Assembly: GCF_003315205.1 (NCBI RefSeq)
Contig: NZ_QNRR01000002.1
Coordinates: 908,857 to 972,856 of the forward strand
Direction of reading: 5' to 3'
Length of the DNA stretch: 64,000 bases
From: Roseimicrobium gellanilyticum
GTDB lineage: Bacteria; Verrucomicrobiota; Verrucomicrobiia; Verrucomicrobiales; Verrucomicrobiaceae
The translations under genes were made by a program, and so were the position numbers. The stretch's first letter is position 1; every line of letters starts with the position of its first letter. This document shows positions 54,201 to 61,353 of this stretch, piece by piece. The notes beneath the pieces were generated by a model, which saw nothing but the letters and a program-made list of their open reading frames with translations, made no database searches and was not told where the DNA came from.

Positions 54201-57200
54201 CGGTGTGTTTGCCGGCACGGCGCTGGCTTCGAAGTTCAGGGAGTTGATCTTGAAGTTCTGCTCCAGTGTGGTGGTGATGGCCGCACCACCCGTAATGTTG
54301 TTGGCAATGAAGACCACATCTGTGCCCGCGCCGGGATAGGTGATGGCAGGAGTCGTGCCGGCCTTGATCGAGCTCCAGTTGGCAAGGTCATTCCAGGTAT
54401 CCACGCCGCCGTTGCCGTTCCAGTACAGCGCGGACACCAGGAGCGCACCCGTGGTGATGGAAATGGTCGTGTCCGTCCTGTTCAGCGTGATGCCGGTGAA
54501 TCCGCCCGGAGTCGCTCCCAGCAGCCAGTCAGCGTCCGTCAAAGCACCCGTGGTGAAACCACCCACGGCCGAGGTGAGCAGCGTGTACGTGGTATTTTCA
54601 TTGAGACCCGCATCCTTGAGATTGAGCAGAATTTGGTTTCCAGCGAAGAGCGAGAGCGAACCTCCGGTCAGCAGGGCGAGCAGGTCCGTATTCGCATTGT
54701 CACCAGCGGTGCCGCCGTCACCCACATTCAGGTTGAGTGTGGTCAAAGTACCAGCCGCATCGCCCAGCGACAGCGAGGTGAGCTGGTTCAGCTTGCTGCC
54801 ACCACCATCCCACAGGCTCAGCGTCGAGCCGCTCCCCACCGTCACACTGGAGACCACGCTGGGAGTGGTGATGCCTGCATTAAGAGTCAACACACTACCG
54901 CTATTCGTCACACTCAAGCCAGTGCTTCCGTTCAGTGTCGCATTGATGGTCAGACTGCCTCCCGTCACCGAAGTGGTTCCTTGATACGTAAGAGCGACAT
55001 TCGGTCCGATGATGCCGGCGCCACTGCCGGTCTTGACGATGGAGAGCGCACCTGACCCGCTGTCCGTGACCGTGTAAGTGCCCGTCCCCGAGCTGCCGAT
55101 GTCCACCGCCTGATTATTCGCACCAAAAGTGAGCAATGCTCCAGTGCTGGACGTGTTGTCGATGACGATGTTGCCGGCACTGTTTGCCGAGAACCCGTTG
55201 ATCGTCTCGACCTTGCCATTGAGATCGAAGGTTGCGGTGACTCCCGCACCCGGATTGAAGACCACGTTGCCACTGTCCGTTGGTGAGCTGTCCGGGATGA
55301 CTTCACTCGCTCCGAGCTTCAGGGTGCCGTTGGAAACGGTGAGGCTGCCAGTATTCCAATCCGAGCTTGTTCCCTCCAGCGTCACTGTGCCGGTGCCATT
55401 GAGGATGATGTTGAGATTGTTTGACGTGCTCGTGGTGATCGAACCGGTGATGCGCGTATTTCCTGTGCCACCGATGGTGAAGTTGCGGTTCCCGGTGAGG
55501 GCATTGGCCGTGATGTTGCCAAGAATGAGGGTCTTGTCAGACGCGATGGTATTGTTGATAGCAATGTTGTTGGCAGAGACCCCCAACACGTAGGTGCTGG
55601 TGAAGTTCAGGTTGTAGTCTCCACTGAACGCCTGGGTGGTATTGTTGCCCTGGGAGACCGCGTTCGCCACCGTGCGATCAGCGCCGTAGGCGAAGACCGT
55701 GCTGTTGCTGAGGGTGAGGCTGCCAGTGCCCAACGCCGTATCCGCGCCAATGCCCAGTGCCCCCGCATTCACGGCCGTAGCGCCGGTGTAGTTGTTCGCC
55801 GCATTGCTCAGAATCCAGGTCGCACTGCCATCCACAGTGATGCCGAGCGTGCCGCCGTTGTCGCTGAGCTGGCTGGTGATCATGTTCCCTGCCGTGTTGC
55901 TGCCGCGCAGGCTCAGCACCTTCGCTCCTCCCGTCATGTCATTGAGAACATTCGTCAGCACCAGGGCTCCGGTGCCATCTGCGTGGATCTGATTTGTACC
56001 CGTGGTGGTGTTGAGGCGGATCATGCGGTCGCTCACCTCCCCTGTGCCCACATACTGGAGAATGACGCCACCCGTGCCGCCATTGCCCAAGGCGATGGCA
56101 CCATTCTGCGTATTGGCATCGGTGGTGAGACCCACACTTGAGCTACCTCCTATCACGCTGCTGTTCCCCAGGGAAAGCACCGTGAGCACCCCACCCTGCA
56201 CAGCAGTACCACCGGTATAGGTGTTGTTGCCGAAGAGCTGGAGGATGCCTCCGCCTGTTTTCGTCAATCCGGAGAGGACAACGCTGCTATTGCTGATCGC
56301 ACCTGTGATGGTGGCAAAATCAGCGCCCGTATTGACGTTGTCGTTCACCAGGATGGTGCGAATCGCGCCATCGAGGTCGATGGCATTGCGGAACTCAACT
56401 TCGCTCAAGGCCGTGGTAGAGCCCAACACGAGAGTGGCTCCGGTATTCACGAAACCACCTGTATTCCACTTCAAGGCCGTCTCAGTGCCGATGCCGCCGA
56501 TGGCCACGACGAGCTTGCTGCCGGATGCGGCAAAACCACCGCCACCCGTGGTGAGGTTGCTGTTCCACGTGACCGTTCCCGGACCAGCGCCACCCATGGT
56601 GGAAAGTGTCCGGGTGAAGTTTCCACTCATTTCCAGAATACCGTTGCCGGCGATGCTGCCGAGAATCAGGGCGCTGTCAGAAGAGATGCTGTTGGCTGCG
56701 GCCAGTTCGAGGGTGCCGTTCTCCACGCGGGTGGCACCGGTATAGGTGTTGGTGTTGCCCAGGACCCACTTGCCAGCATCCATCTTGGTCACGCTGGTGA
56801 TATTTGCACCCGTGCCGCTGTCCGTGATGCGCAGATTGAGCCGGTTGTCGCCGGTGGATGAACCACGAAGGATGAGCGACTGCGGTCCGACGACGCCGTG
56901 GACAATGTCCCCCGTGTTGGTGAAGACCACCGAGTTGTTGTTTGCGGCGTTGCTCGTCAAGGTGGCTCCGGTGCCAGCCAGGGTGAAGAGACGATCTGTG
57001 GAAGCCGAAGTGGCTCCGACCGTGAGTGCGCCATTCATAAGCGCTCCCGTGTAGGTGAGGCCTGCCGTGCTCCCGGTAAAGATCAGGCTGCCGGCATTGT
57101 CCGACATGTTCCCCGTGCCGATGCCGCTGGCTTGTCCGAGATTCGCCAGCACATTGACGATGATGGATCCTGAGCCTCCGATGGTGGTGACGCCACTATA

Positions 57201-60200
57201 GGTGTTCGCGCCCAGCAGTGTCTGTGTGCCTGTGCCATCCTTCCTGACGTGCAGTACGCCGGCTCCATTTTTCAACAGACCGGAGAACACGCCATTGCCC
57301 GTAGTGGCAGCAGTGCCAATCGCGAGGGTGCCAGCTGTCGCCGTACCCGCACCGCTATTGGTAATGGTGCCTGCACCATTCAACGCGCCAATGCCCACGG
57401 TGTTTGCAACACCCGCACCATTGATGTCCAGGGTGGCTCCCTGGCGCAGGGTTGTGACGTTACCAGCAGTACTGATGACGCCAAGCGAGGCCGTGGCCCC
57501 GGAGAGAATCACCGTACCCTCATTGATGTTCGTATTACCCGTGTAGGTGTTTGCTCCACCAATGATCAAAGTGCCGGTGCCGGACTTCGTAAGCGAGCCC
57601 GTGCCACTGCCAATCAGTGAGTTCACGGTCAGCGCATTCGCCGCTGTCGTGCCATTGGTGATGATGACCGTCTCCACACTGGCGGCACCGAGCTGGCTCC
57701 CGGTGATGGTCGCACCACCCGCAGAGTTGTCGAACAGCACCCCCTTGGCCGTGAGTGTCAGCACGCCGCCGAGGGTGATGGTGGGATTACCCGCGCCACC
57801 GATGAGCTTGAGCGTATTGATGGAAGCCGTGCCCGTCGTCGCTGCGCTGATGCTCTGGGAGTAGTTGATACCGGCGCCGCCCACGCCGGACACAGGGAAG
57901 GCATCGACTGTATATGCTGTGTATTGGGCGACATTGCCGGAGATAATGGTGGCCCAATCCAATCCATTGTAAGTCTGGTACGCCGCTCCACCGCTGGCAG
58001 CAGCGAGAATGCCGTTGGTCACCGTTCCTCCAGCGACAAACGAAATCGTCCCACCTGCACCTGGAGCATAGTTCACCGTCGCACCTGCAGTACGAGCAAG
58101 GTTGGAGAATGAGAGTGCCGCAGAGCCCCCTGCTCCCGCCGTCACCTTGACCGTTCCCGCGCCCGCCGTGACCGTAAGCGCACCCACGGTTTCGGTACTC
58201 GCAACGCCCGCGGCGCCCACGTATTCAAAAGTCCCGCCCGCTTCTCCGGTCGCCCCGAGGGCATTGAAGGTAATGGCCGAGCCACTCGCCAGCACATCCT
58301 CATCGGTGCTGGGACCGGTGAACTTATCCACGATTTTCAGCGTGCCGTTGGTAATGGTCGTCGCGCCAGTGTACGTGTTTACACCAGTGAGCACCCACGT
58401 GCCGCTGCCGTTTTTCGAGATGGAGAGATTGGCAGTGTTGTTGGCAAGGACGGAGGTGATGGTGTTGTTGGCCGTATTGGTACCGCCTAGGGAGAGCGTC
58501 TTCGCCCCGGCACCGCTATTCACGACGGCGTTGAGGGTCACAGCATCCGAGCCGGCCTGATTGGCATAGATGGTCGCACTACCGGTGGTTCCGGCAAGAT
58601 TGATCACCTTGTTCGTGGTCAAGTCCGCTGCATTGGCAGCCACCGATGTGCCAATGATCAAAGATGCCCCGGTGGTCGTAGTGCCAATGTTGACCGTCGC
58701 AGTGTTGTTGGTGATGGAACGGAAATCCGTAATGGCGAGCGTACCGCCTTGAATGTTCACGGTGCCATCCAATGTCGAGCCTGTGCTGGTGATGGTCAGC
58801 AGACCCGTTCCAGACTTGGTAAGGTTGTGATTGAATGAGGCTGCCTGCGCCAGGAGGTTCCCGTTGATGAGGGTATTGCCGTTGCCGCTGATGGTCATGG
58901 TACGGTTGGCACCATTGTCCGAATTGTTCCAAAAGTTACCGTTGATGGTCAGCAGACCTGCAAGGCCGTTCGCGATGCCGGAGTTGTTGTCCCCGCCGTT
59001 CACTGTCCCCGTTGCGAAGGTCATCCCATAGCCGTTGCGGCTATTGAGGGTCGTCGTGATGTTGTCTTCATAGACGAACGTGTTGAACGTCGCCAGACCA
59101 TTCACCGCATAACCACCGATGCTGTGGTCGACAAAAACGGTCGAAGCGGCTCGTCCATACACACTGGCCGCCGTGCCTCCCGCCAGCATGGATGGTGCAT
59201 CCATGCGAACTTCCAGGACACCGCCATTCATATCCAGCACCGCGTTCGTACCCGTGCTGGTACGGGTGCCAAGCAAGCCCGCGGACTCGATGCGCACGCT
59301 GCTCTGCGTCACAGAGCTGGCAGAGATACGGAGAGTACCGGAAAACCCACTGGTGCTCGAAGCTTCGAGAAACAAGGTGCCCCCACCCGCCTTCTCAAGG
59401 GTGCCTGCGCCCGTCAGCGGGCCGTTGAGAAGGTACGAACCCGAACCGCCGCCATTCGTGCCACCAAGAGTGGTGAGGGTCGTGCCAGCCGTGCCGGGCG
59501 CGTCCAGCCCATTGACGAAGGTCAGCAAACCATTCACGGAAATGATGCGGGTGCTCACGTTTCCAATCGTGTTGGTCAGGGGACCAGAGATCTGGTGATT
59601 CCCCATGGTCACCAGCGCAGCGCCACGATCACTGATGGGTCCCTGCCCCTGTAGGGACAGACCCCGGGTGAAGTTTATCCCGGTGCCATAGCTGCCCTCG
59701 AGCATCAACTGACCGCCACCAAAGCCGCGCGTCGCGGACCCGGACACCACTACAGTGGAAGTATCCGTACCCAATGCTGCCAGGTTGTTGATGACCAGCG
59801 TGCCGTTGCTGATGTTCGTCACCCCCGTGTAGGTGTTGGCATTGGTCAGACGCAGCGTTCCGCGTCCCGTCTTCGTGAATCCATCCGTGCCCTGAATCAC
59901 ACTGCTGATGGTCGCGGTCTCGCCCATGTTCACATACACGCCCGGTGTGGTTCCAGCCAGCGTCAGTGTGCCTGCCGTAAGCGTGTAACCATTCCGCTCA
60001 AACTTCAGCTGGTTCGCCATGATGCCGCTCACGAGCGTCACGGTCTTCGGAGTGAAGAGAGAAGCTTCAGATGCGCCAAAGATGGCGCGGTCCACATTCG
60101 TGTTTGGCCATGCAACATCCGACGTGAGATTCCACCAATTGGCGGTGGAAGTATCCCAAGTGCCAGTCCCACCCAGCCCCGTACCGCTCGTATTGTTTCC

Positions 60201-60332
60201 GGTGGGATTGCCATCTGGATCCCAGTACAGGGTCGCGGCCTGAAGCGGCATGCTCGAAGCGATTTGCCAGAAGGCCACCAGAAGGATCATCAACCATCCG
60301 AGCGGCGTGCGAAAGCGGCGTAGTTGCTTCAT
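42300..60332 (-). CDS. Giant secreted PATR-repeat beta-helix protein with PEP-CTERM tail
   Basis: An uninterrupted 6010-codon gene. A signal peptide lies at residues 1-32 (LMILLVAFWQIASSMPLQA). About 26 copies of the autotransporter passenger motif (type: TKTGxGTLxLxGxNTYTG, then T-x-x-x-x-GTL) are spread along the protein; they belong to the PATR/autotransporter-associated beta-strand family and predict a very long right-handed beta-helix. W-rich header domains (YW-x-G...NW) open four blocks at about residues 34, 1970, 3811 and 4822. The C-terminus has VVPEPSRLLLLG, a hydrophobic helix and RRRRR, a PEP-CTERM signal. No outer-membrane beta-barrel is present, so it is not a classical autotransporter; SecA export followed by exosortase processing is expected. 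The composition is rich in G, T, N, S and A, poor in C. Likely adhesion, sheath or S-layer-like role; function unproven. Confidence 0.93.
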   Translation of the reverse strand: MKQLRRFRTPLGWLMILLVAFWQIASSMPLQAATLYWDPDGNPTGNNTSGTGLGGTGTWDTSTANWWNLTSDVAWPNTNVDRAIFGASEASLFTPKTVTLVSGIMANQLKFERNGYTLTAGTLTLAGTTPGVYVNMGETATISSVIQGTDGFTKTGRGTLRLTNANTYTGVTNISNGTLVINNLAALGTDTSTVVVSGSATRGFGGGQLMLEGSYGTGINFTRGLSLQGQGPISDRGAALVTMGNHQISGPLTNTIGNVSTRIISVNGLLTFVNGLDAPGTAGTTLTTLGGTNGGGSGSYLLNGPLTGAGTLEKAGGGTLFLEASSTSGFSGTLRISASSVTQSSVRIESAGLLGTRTSTGTNAVLDMNGGVLEVRMDAPSMLAGGTAASVYGRAASTVFVDHSIGGYAVNGLATFNTFVYEDNITTTLNSRNGYGMTFATGTVNGGDNNSGIANGLAGLLTINGNFWNNSDNGANRTMTISGNGNTLINGNLLAQAASFNHNLTKSGTGLLTITSTGSTLDGTVNIQGGTLAITDFRSITNNTATVNIGTTTTGASLIIGTSVAANAADLTTNKVINLAGTTGSATIYANQAGSDAVTLNAVVNSGAGAKTLSLGGTNTANNTITSVLANNTANLSISKNGSGTWVLTGVNTYTGATTITNGTLKIVDKFTGPSTDEDVLASGSAITFNALGATGEAGGTFEYVGAAGVASTETVGALTVTAGAGTVKVTAGAGGSAALSFSNLARTAGATVNYAPGAGGTISFVAGGTVTNGILAAASGGAAYQTYNGLDWATIISGNVAQYTAYTVDAFPVSGVGGAGINYSQSISAATTGTASINTLKLIGGAGNPTITLGGVLTLTAKGVLFDNSAGGATITGSQLGAASVETVIITNGTTAANALTVNSLIGSGTGSLTKSGTGTLIIGGANTYTGNTNINEGTVILSGATASLGVISTAGNVTTLRQGATLDINGAGVANTVGIGALNGAGTITNSGAGTATAGTLAIGTAATTGNGVFSGLLKNGAGVLHVRKDGTGTQTLLGANTYSGVTTIGGSGSIIVNVLANLGQASGIGTGNMSDNAGSLIFTGSTAGLTYTGALMNGALTVGATSASTDRLFTLAGTGATLTSNAANNNSVVFTNTGDIVHGVVGPQSLILRGSSTGDNRLNLRITDSGTGANITSVTKMDAGKWVLGNTNTYTGATRVENGTLELAAANSISSDSALILGSIAGNGILEMSGNFTRTLSTMGGAGPGTVTWNSNLTTGGGGFAASGSKLVVAIGGIGTETALKWNTGGFVNTGATLVLGSTTALSEVEFRNAIDLDGAIRTILVNDNVNTGADFATITGAISNSSVVLSGLTKTGGGILQLFGNNTYTGGTAVQGGVLTVLSLGNSSVIGGSSSVGLTTDANTQNGAIALGNGGTGGVILQYVGTGEVSDRMIRLNTTTGTNQIHADGTGALVLTNVLNDMTGGAKVLSLRGSNTAGNMITSQLSDNGGTLGITVDGSATWILSNAANNYTGATAVNAGALGIGADTALGTGSLTLSNSTVFAYGADRTVANAVSQGNNTTQAFSGDYNLNFTSTYVLGVSANNIAINNTIASDKTLILGNITANALTGNRNFTIGGTGNTRITGSITTSTSNNLNIILNGTGTVTLEGTSSDWNTGSLTVSNGTLKLGASEVIPDSSPTDSGNVVFNPGAGVTATFDLNGKVETINGFSANSAGNIVIDNTSSTGALLTFGANNQAVDIGSSGTGTYTVTDSGSGALSIVKTGSGAGIIGPNVALTYQGTTSVTGGSLTINATLNGSTGLSVTNSGSVLTLNAGITTPSVVSSVTVGSGSTLSLWDGGGSKLNQLTSLSLGDAAGTLTTLNLNVGDGGTAGDNANTDLLALLTGGSLSLFAGNQILLNLKDAGLNENTTYTLLTSAVGGFTTGALTDADWLLGATPGGFTGITLNRTDTTISITTGALLVSALYWNGNGGVDTWNDLANWSSIKAGTTPAITYPGAGTDVVFIANNITGGAAITTTLEQNFKINSLNFEASAVPANTPVSVTINPGASTANRLEIAPSDPNFGITMAAGASPTVTIAAPLRLGANQRWNIVDAAAVLTISGALQGTADVTKDGLGRVILSAAADAQFNVGLTSDFTINGGTLELRNAGALGTVANNNLANVILNTGTAFLYNNATAGTVANNLTLSGATLSAGGTGHTYSGAVNVSADSVINMRDLNSGTLTTAARNITLSGALTGTGKLTVDSTTASPSGGNQIAGTLTLSNNNSGWSGGFDLLRGTITAAHANALGTGNINVSLGRIIFNAAGGTTFNLSQNITLDAPGGILEIQADASGTPVSDMVVNLNGTLKLGGTNANMALRLLPQTDNFSVLNINGPVILGGNASISTAGSTTRAATISGIISELGGSFGLTINDDLGGWGQTNQTLRLTGANTFTGGVNVNSGTLAFTTVSNNGGPASSLGMASDNITLSGGTLSFVGDGVASSQTTNRAISVTASSGLAANGTNGATITYTGAITSTANTSLTLSGTGAGFITGGYTQPLGAGSADLSVTGGTWTLSGTPFVLADDIIVSGATTVLNLNSTGIWSTASAGGTTSNLFIRGNSTVNLNANDVNGASNANGADVILVGDGTNSGIATLNTNTFNITIPRLDVGAIATGFEGNVIGTGTITGNGTATDWSTGFRLFRGTISANLAGGTTFLKQGLGDVTISGNNSGLTGTVTVSTRIDAGNLILDYTASNTMKIPTNRAVDMRGGKLTIVGNGSASTTANVNGLVLTSGGSSQIELVNNGFATTLNLGAISRSSLASDGTIRFLLPSLGGITTTTANTNGILGGFATVTDAGGVTGFAANDGTGNIVRNAGIAQDDVSLWGLNQHITDSTGFTGSRLIGHVGSLRFNANGNSTVTIQSGGVLSISSGGILMTANAATGSHSILGGSLVSGINEVIVIQDSTTQALTISSSIGGTQGLTKSGVGALILTGVNHYSGVTELQGGTLRAEGGSALGDGTTVNLSDDQATTLEIVGDETVGAIAGANPNSGSILGVVDITAGSSLTIRGGNTVNWTLAGSGTLIKNSTLNATNFNIVSSTTSAFTGSVIVNGGLFQLSGASARLNGATSFTINKGGSFLIDNNDDSSTNDRLSDSAAFTLHSADGSATGTPIARGLWIRSDNNGTENETIGVLTFGSGGNYLTSEGSGGTSNQAFLIASNFVRSNGATVNVRGRNLGSATNERSGFRITTGTAENDFIANNLVGGGGTAATAKNVSIVPWAIGELTTTANIAEGNMGNSFVTYVAGSGFRALDLTNQYSTFATLAGATDHNVREVLEADLSGLTGTTVNSLILHNSTATSATYNVTGTGTLTLTSGALLFTLNPSATASTASGINLGGFSGIAAGATNEYVIHVVNPSSLATTPTLTATISSDLTSAADITKSGRGTLVLSGTNTAGGNTRKTTINEGILEIAELGNIGGNSGGLVFAGGTLRLATGFTDDISQRSISILNGGATLDTNGGNFVLANSIGGGGLGGFTKIGLGDLTFMSTAAYAGPTTIVDGRVILNGGGNNRISSTGALVLGGGTTSGILQLGNVNGATTQTITELSISGTGTANAIVGGGATASTLIIDQDTVTTFAGAIGGAGTNENNLNIVKSGVGILTLSGTTISFNGTTTVSGGTLNITGSTATALATSGLTVAGSATLNLLNGVGQAINVGPGSLNLGSGTGATVLGLELGSTSAYDSISTSGTATTTGEVVLNITGLSGFGLGNYDLLTAGSGLSIANYKIGTVGGTLASGVTLGLTVTDTFVRLGAVASTGDFYWRGGINNSWMGFNGMLTNFTTDLAGTINANGTPGAVSTVYFSAQNASGPTFTTTLDASFTINDLRFLASPTGVTSVSIAPGTPATNSLTIAPSSSADGINVADNAGAITISAPIVLGANQTWTVAGTGANGSSLTVSGSVTGSGTLTIASHGSGIVTLSSTANTYNGATTVSSGILRSGATNSFSANSAYTISSGGILRLNGFSNAIGSLAGAGIVENGGTANITLTAGANNTSTTFSGILRNGSTGTLALTKVGNGKLTLSGTNTFTGSATINGGKLEITGDTNNGAGQINLGTGAGTRGMLLVGPGAIVTTTDSDMGTNATGAGAGYQTDGTVTITGADATNRFTLGASAGGYGYYKLSGGTLNSARLTAAGNNFAGATGVYEQTGGTANFTTWAIVGHGSGNALVDVSGGNFNVGTDFALNHVSDAYSVVNVRGTGVITKGGTTAISLMRGNANSLNNVGIFNVLSGGVLATSSGGITAGGGTGSLNNVALLNFNGGTLKTNAASSNLINISGATLTANSGAYIYSGGMTVDTNGFDSTISGPLRAPEGSGVQSVAVSNGGSGYIGAPVIKISGGSGVGATAIANMVDDGTGNGTYMIGSITITNPGTGYLPTDVLTLTFGDNTSVYTTQATLGAVTFNAGNVSGGLTKIGAGKLTLSGVNTYTGGTSVQNGTLALGAANVLADSGAVTVNGGIFDVATFSETVGTVTLQNGFITGTTGVLTGTSYLVESGSISAILAGTASLTKSTAGTVTLSGTNTFSGAVNLNGGTLAFSTAANLGNGSATNSFNFNGGALRYTGTGAAALAAVQSVNVASGGATFDVSSATGTLTVAGNVTGSTGGDLTKTGSGTLVLTGTNNLGAGGATNVVAGTLRGGFGTGGTSAITVSGAGTLELYDGVAQSLTLGGTAGALTLSDGATIGFELGAPGTNDALIIAAGGTAITSGTIFLNLLDLGGIAPGTYDLISILGGGGGLSSANFVVGNAPTGLNYSINKTDNLVQLIASTLVLRYWTGDTFSASWATNNVGDTNWASNASGTTDAGATPGAADTVIFSATNAVGPTIGTTLDGNRTIDSLQFLAVPAGVTGVTIAPGSGGTLTLAPATPSNGIFVDANGGNILISALLRALNTQTWNIDGTGASSLTVSGNTIFTGRVTKTGAGVLTLSGTNSGTGGITLAGGTLNINSGTALGTGLFTIGAGTTINNTSGSSVFLTTNNAKVLEGDFTFTGSNGLDMGGGAVTLGASLVLTANASTLTIGGSIGDGADNFLLTKSGAGALTLAGANTWSGGMTLNGGTLNINHASALGTGTFTINGGTTINNDSFSTVTSTTNNAMIWNGDFTFTGSFDLNLGTGAVNFGSAAGTSRTVTVSAGTLTVGGAITDGAVANSLVKLGGGTLRLTGLSTTAANNYTGGTTLGGGTTILTSSANFTGGLTIGSSAGNTAVSTLDLSTASATFGGPMLVQTNNATANTITLGSGQTLQVNGSVMVGYNPTASGGSNTRLTITGANSAFRVGGVGAPTNANFSLGGGLTDNFSNTAVLDMSGLGTFYANLGSGTFRVGDATNGSGTSQGGSTLILAADSTIIAATITSDSPSSTVTQVIKLGSGSNVFNANTINIGASSNRSNGTMDFNGATGTLVVRNLAGNGRANMNIASGGSGTAATYTSTVTLTGHNADLFLGTLAVGGRSSGNTGSGTGNFSFNTGILDATTVNVGSRTGTSLTTGSVTGNVTLGGGTSIIGTMTLGTNSVTTAVNNATGDANATLAISGGTHTITTMTMGTLAVGNATALTSGSSDLTSTANLSGGTITIGSLTMGVNNTTAATATANTATSTINISGTAAVSVTGNLTMGATTLRASNTATASINITGGSLTVGGNIQYTDGLGTENNTVTLNGGSLDMTDGNIGSGTALVTFNAQSGTLANVNEINGGAGLTKTTAGTLILEGINDYTGITTISAGVLQVGSGAGTGTLGVGNVTNNATLRFNRNNSYTASQNITGTGAVQQVGTGITVLSGANAYAGGTTVSAGTVVANHTSALGTGDVSVTSSGTLSVGDGARLSVNIGGSLNSSGKLEFDIFGRQAGSNPQLNNDILVLTSTDPLDTITLTGTLKVNDTTGTSASTWALNDMWQLIDWAGFAGTLPPASTNFAGFTSLDLPTLGAGMSWNVITNTTGLYLAVVVPEPSRLLLLGLGFMLIFFRRRRR

Positions 60333-60939
60333 CTGTAGAGTATTTTAAGAAAATCGATTGGGGCAATTTGAAGGGGAAATTTTTACGATAGGGCACCCGT
60401 CTTGCACCTCTGGGCACGCCATCTCGGCAGGGTTTCATGAGGGGAGCTTCCCCGCCTTGCGTAAATACTAAGCAATGTCTTTGGCAGCAGCCACATTAAT
60501 TTTCGATGCCTTCTTAAGCTAAGAAGCTTTCTTAGCTGAGTCTAATAGGGAGAGGGGCCTATCCCTTCCCGGACCGGGAGCACTTTCGTCACAAGCTCCG
60601 TCACAAACATCTCGCTTTCAAGCCTTCCTGCCTGCCCCTTGGAAGAGGGCGCCACCCCACCTCGAACCGCTGGCCAGCCGCTTGATTCCGGGAGAAATAT
60701 TCACAGGAGCCCAAACCGGGGCCGAGGATTTAGAGTGCCAACTCAGGCGCGAACACGGCCTGTCCATCCATGGCAAATCCATCTTCACGTCTGCCCCGCT
60801 CCACATCCCACGCCGCATAGTCGCCAAGACTATACATGAGGAGGGAGGATGTGCATGAGGAGATGAGCCGATTCACTCCTTCAATCCCGACAGGAGTTTA
60901 GCTTCAGAGGTGCGCTGAACAAAGACGAAGCACAGGCAG
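60333..60939. promoter_or_regulatory. Upstream region of the giant gene with a palindrome
   Basis: No gene is supported. A perfect 9-bp inverted repeat AGCTAAGAA...TTCTTAGCT (60517-60537, 3-base centre) lies about 185 bases before the giant gene's start and could be an operator. Just before the minus-strand ATG at 60332 the sequence is AT-rich (TTAAAATACT), resembling a -10 element, with no obvious Shine-Dalgarno. The damaged AraC-type regulators follow on the same strand. Confidence 0.4.
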
Positions 60940-61353
60940 TCAGGCACGCGACGCCGTTCCCGTACCCTGGCTCAGGCTCTTGCGGAGGGTCTTTGGGGAA
61001 ACGCCCTTCTCCACCAGGAAGGCACGGCAAAAGGCGGCCATGCTGTAGTAGCCGACTTGGACACCGATGAGTCCCACCGGGTCACGGCTCACGGCCAGCA
61101 GTTCGAGCGCCTTCTCCACACGCACCCGCCGAACGTACTGCGGGATGGAGACCCCGTGCGTCTGGAAGAAGGCGCGGCTCATCTGAAATTTGCTCAACCT
61201 CGTGCCCTCAATGAGAACATCCAGGCTGGGTGGCTCCACGAAATTGGCAGCGATGAGCTTGCTGGCCGCGCATGGCCGCGCGGCTCTTCTCCTCGGTGGA
61301 TGCGTGCATGGTAGTAGCCCACTTTTGCGCAGGCAAGGGCGACTTAATTGCAA
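60940..61353 (-). CDS. AraC-family DNA-binding domain protein, probably frameshifted
   Basis: Residues about 30-130 form an AraC-type double helix-turn-helix (TRLSKFQMSRAFFQTHGVSI, then VGLIGVQVGYYSMAAFCRAF). The first 30 residues in this frame (rich in R, P, C) do not look like protein. In another frame an ATG at 61309 starts MHASTEEKSRAA. A near-perfect 10-base tandem duplication at 61263-61282 (TGGCCGCGCA/TGGCCGCGCG) separates the frames; removing one copy gives a smooth 119-aa reading MHASTEEKSRAASKLIAANF. So the gene may be recently broken, or initiates elsewhere. No effector-binding domain is present. Confidence 0.65.
   Translation of the reverse strand: MQLSRPCLRKSGLLPCTHPPRRRAARPCAASKLIAANFVEPPSLDVLIEGTRLSKFQMSRAFFQTHGVSIPQYVRRVRVEKALELLAVSRDPVGLIGVQVGYYSMAAFCRAFLVEKGVSPKTLRKSLSQGTGTASRA

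Noticed and set aside
42325-59654. Many plus-strand frames of 60-400 codons inside the giant gene
   Set aside because: They are complements of the repeat-rich coding strand; their proline/valine/serine monotony mirrors the G/T/N-rich repeats. The single 6010-codon frame explains the region.
42300-60332. Possible CRISPR-like or satellite DNA because of short recurring units
   Set aside because: The repeats are protein-level motifs of varying DNA sequence and spacing inside one reading frame, not identical DNA repeats with spacers.
60618-60827. A 69-codon minus-strand frame upstream of the giant gene
   Set aside because: No ribosome-binding site, no family pattern, and composition typical of random GC-rich sequence.
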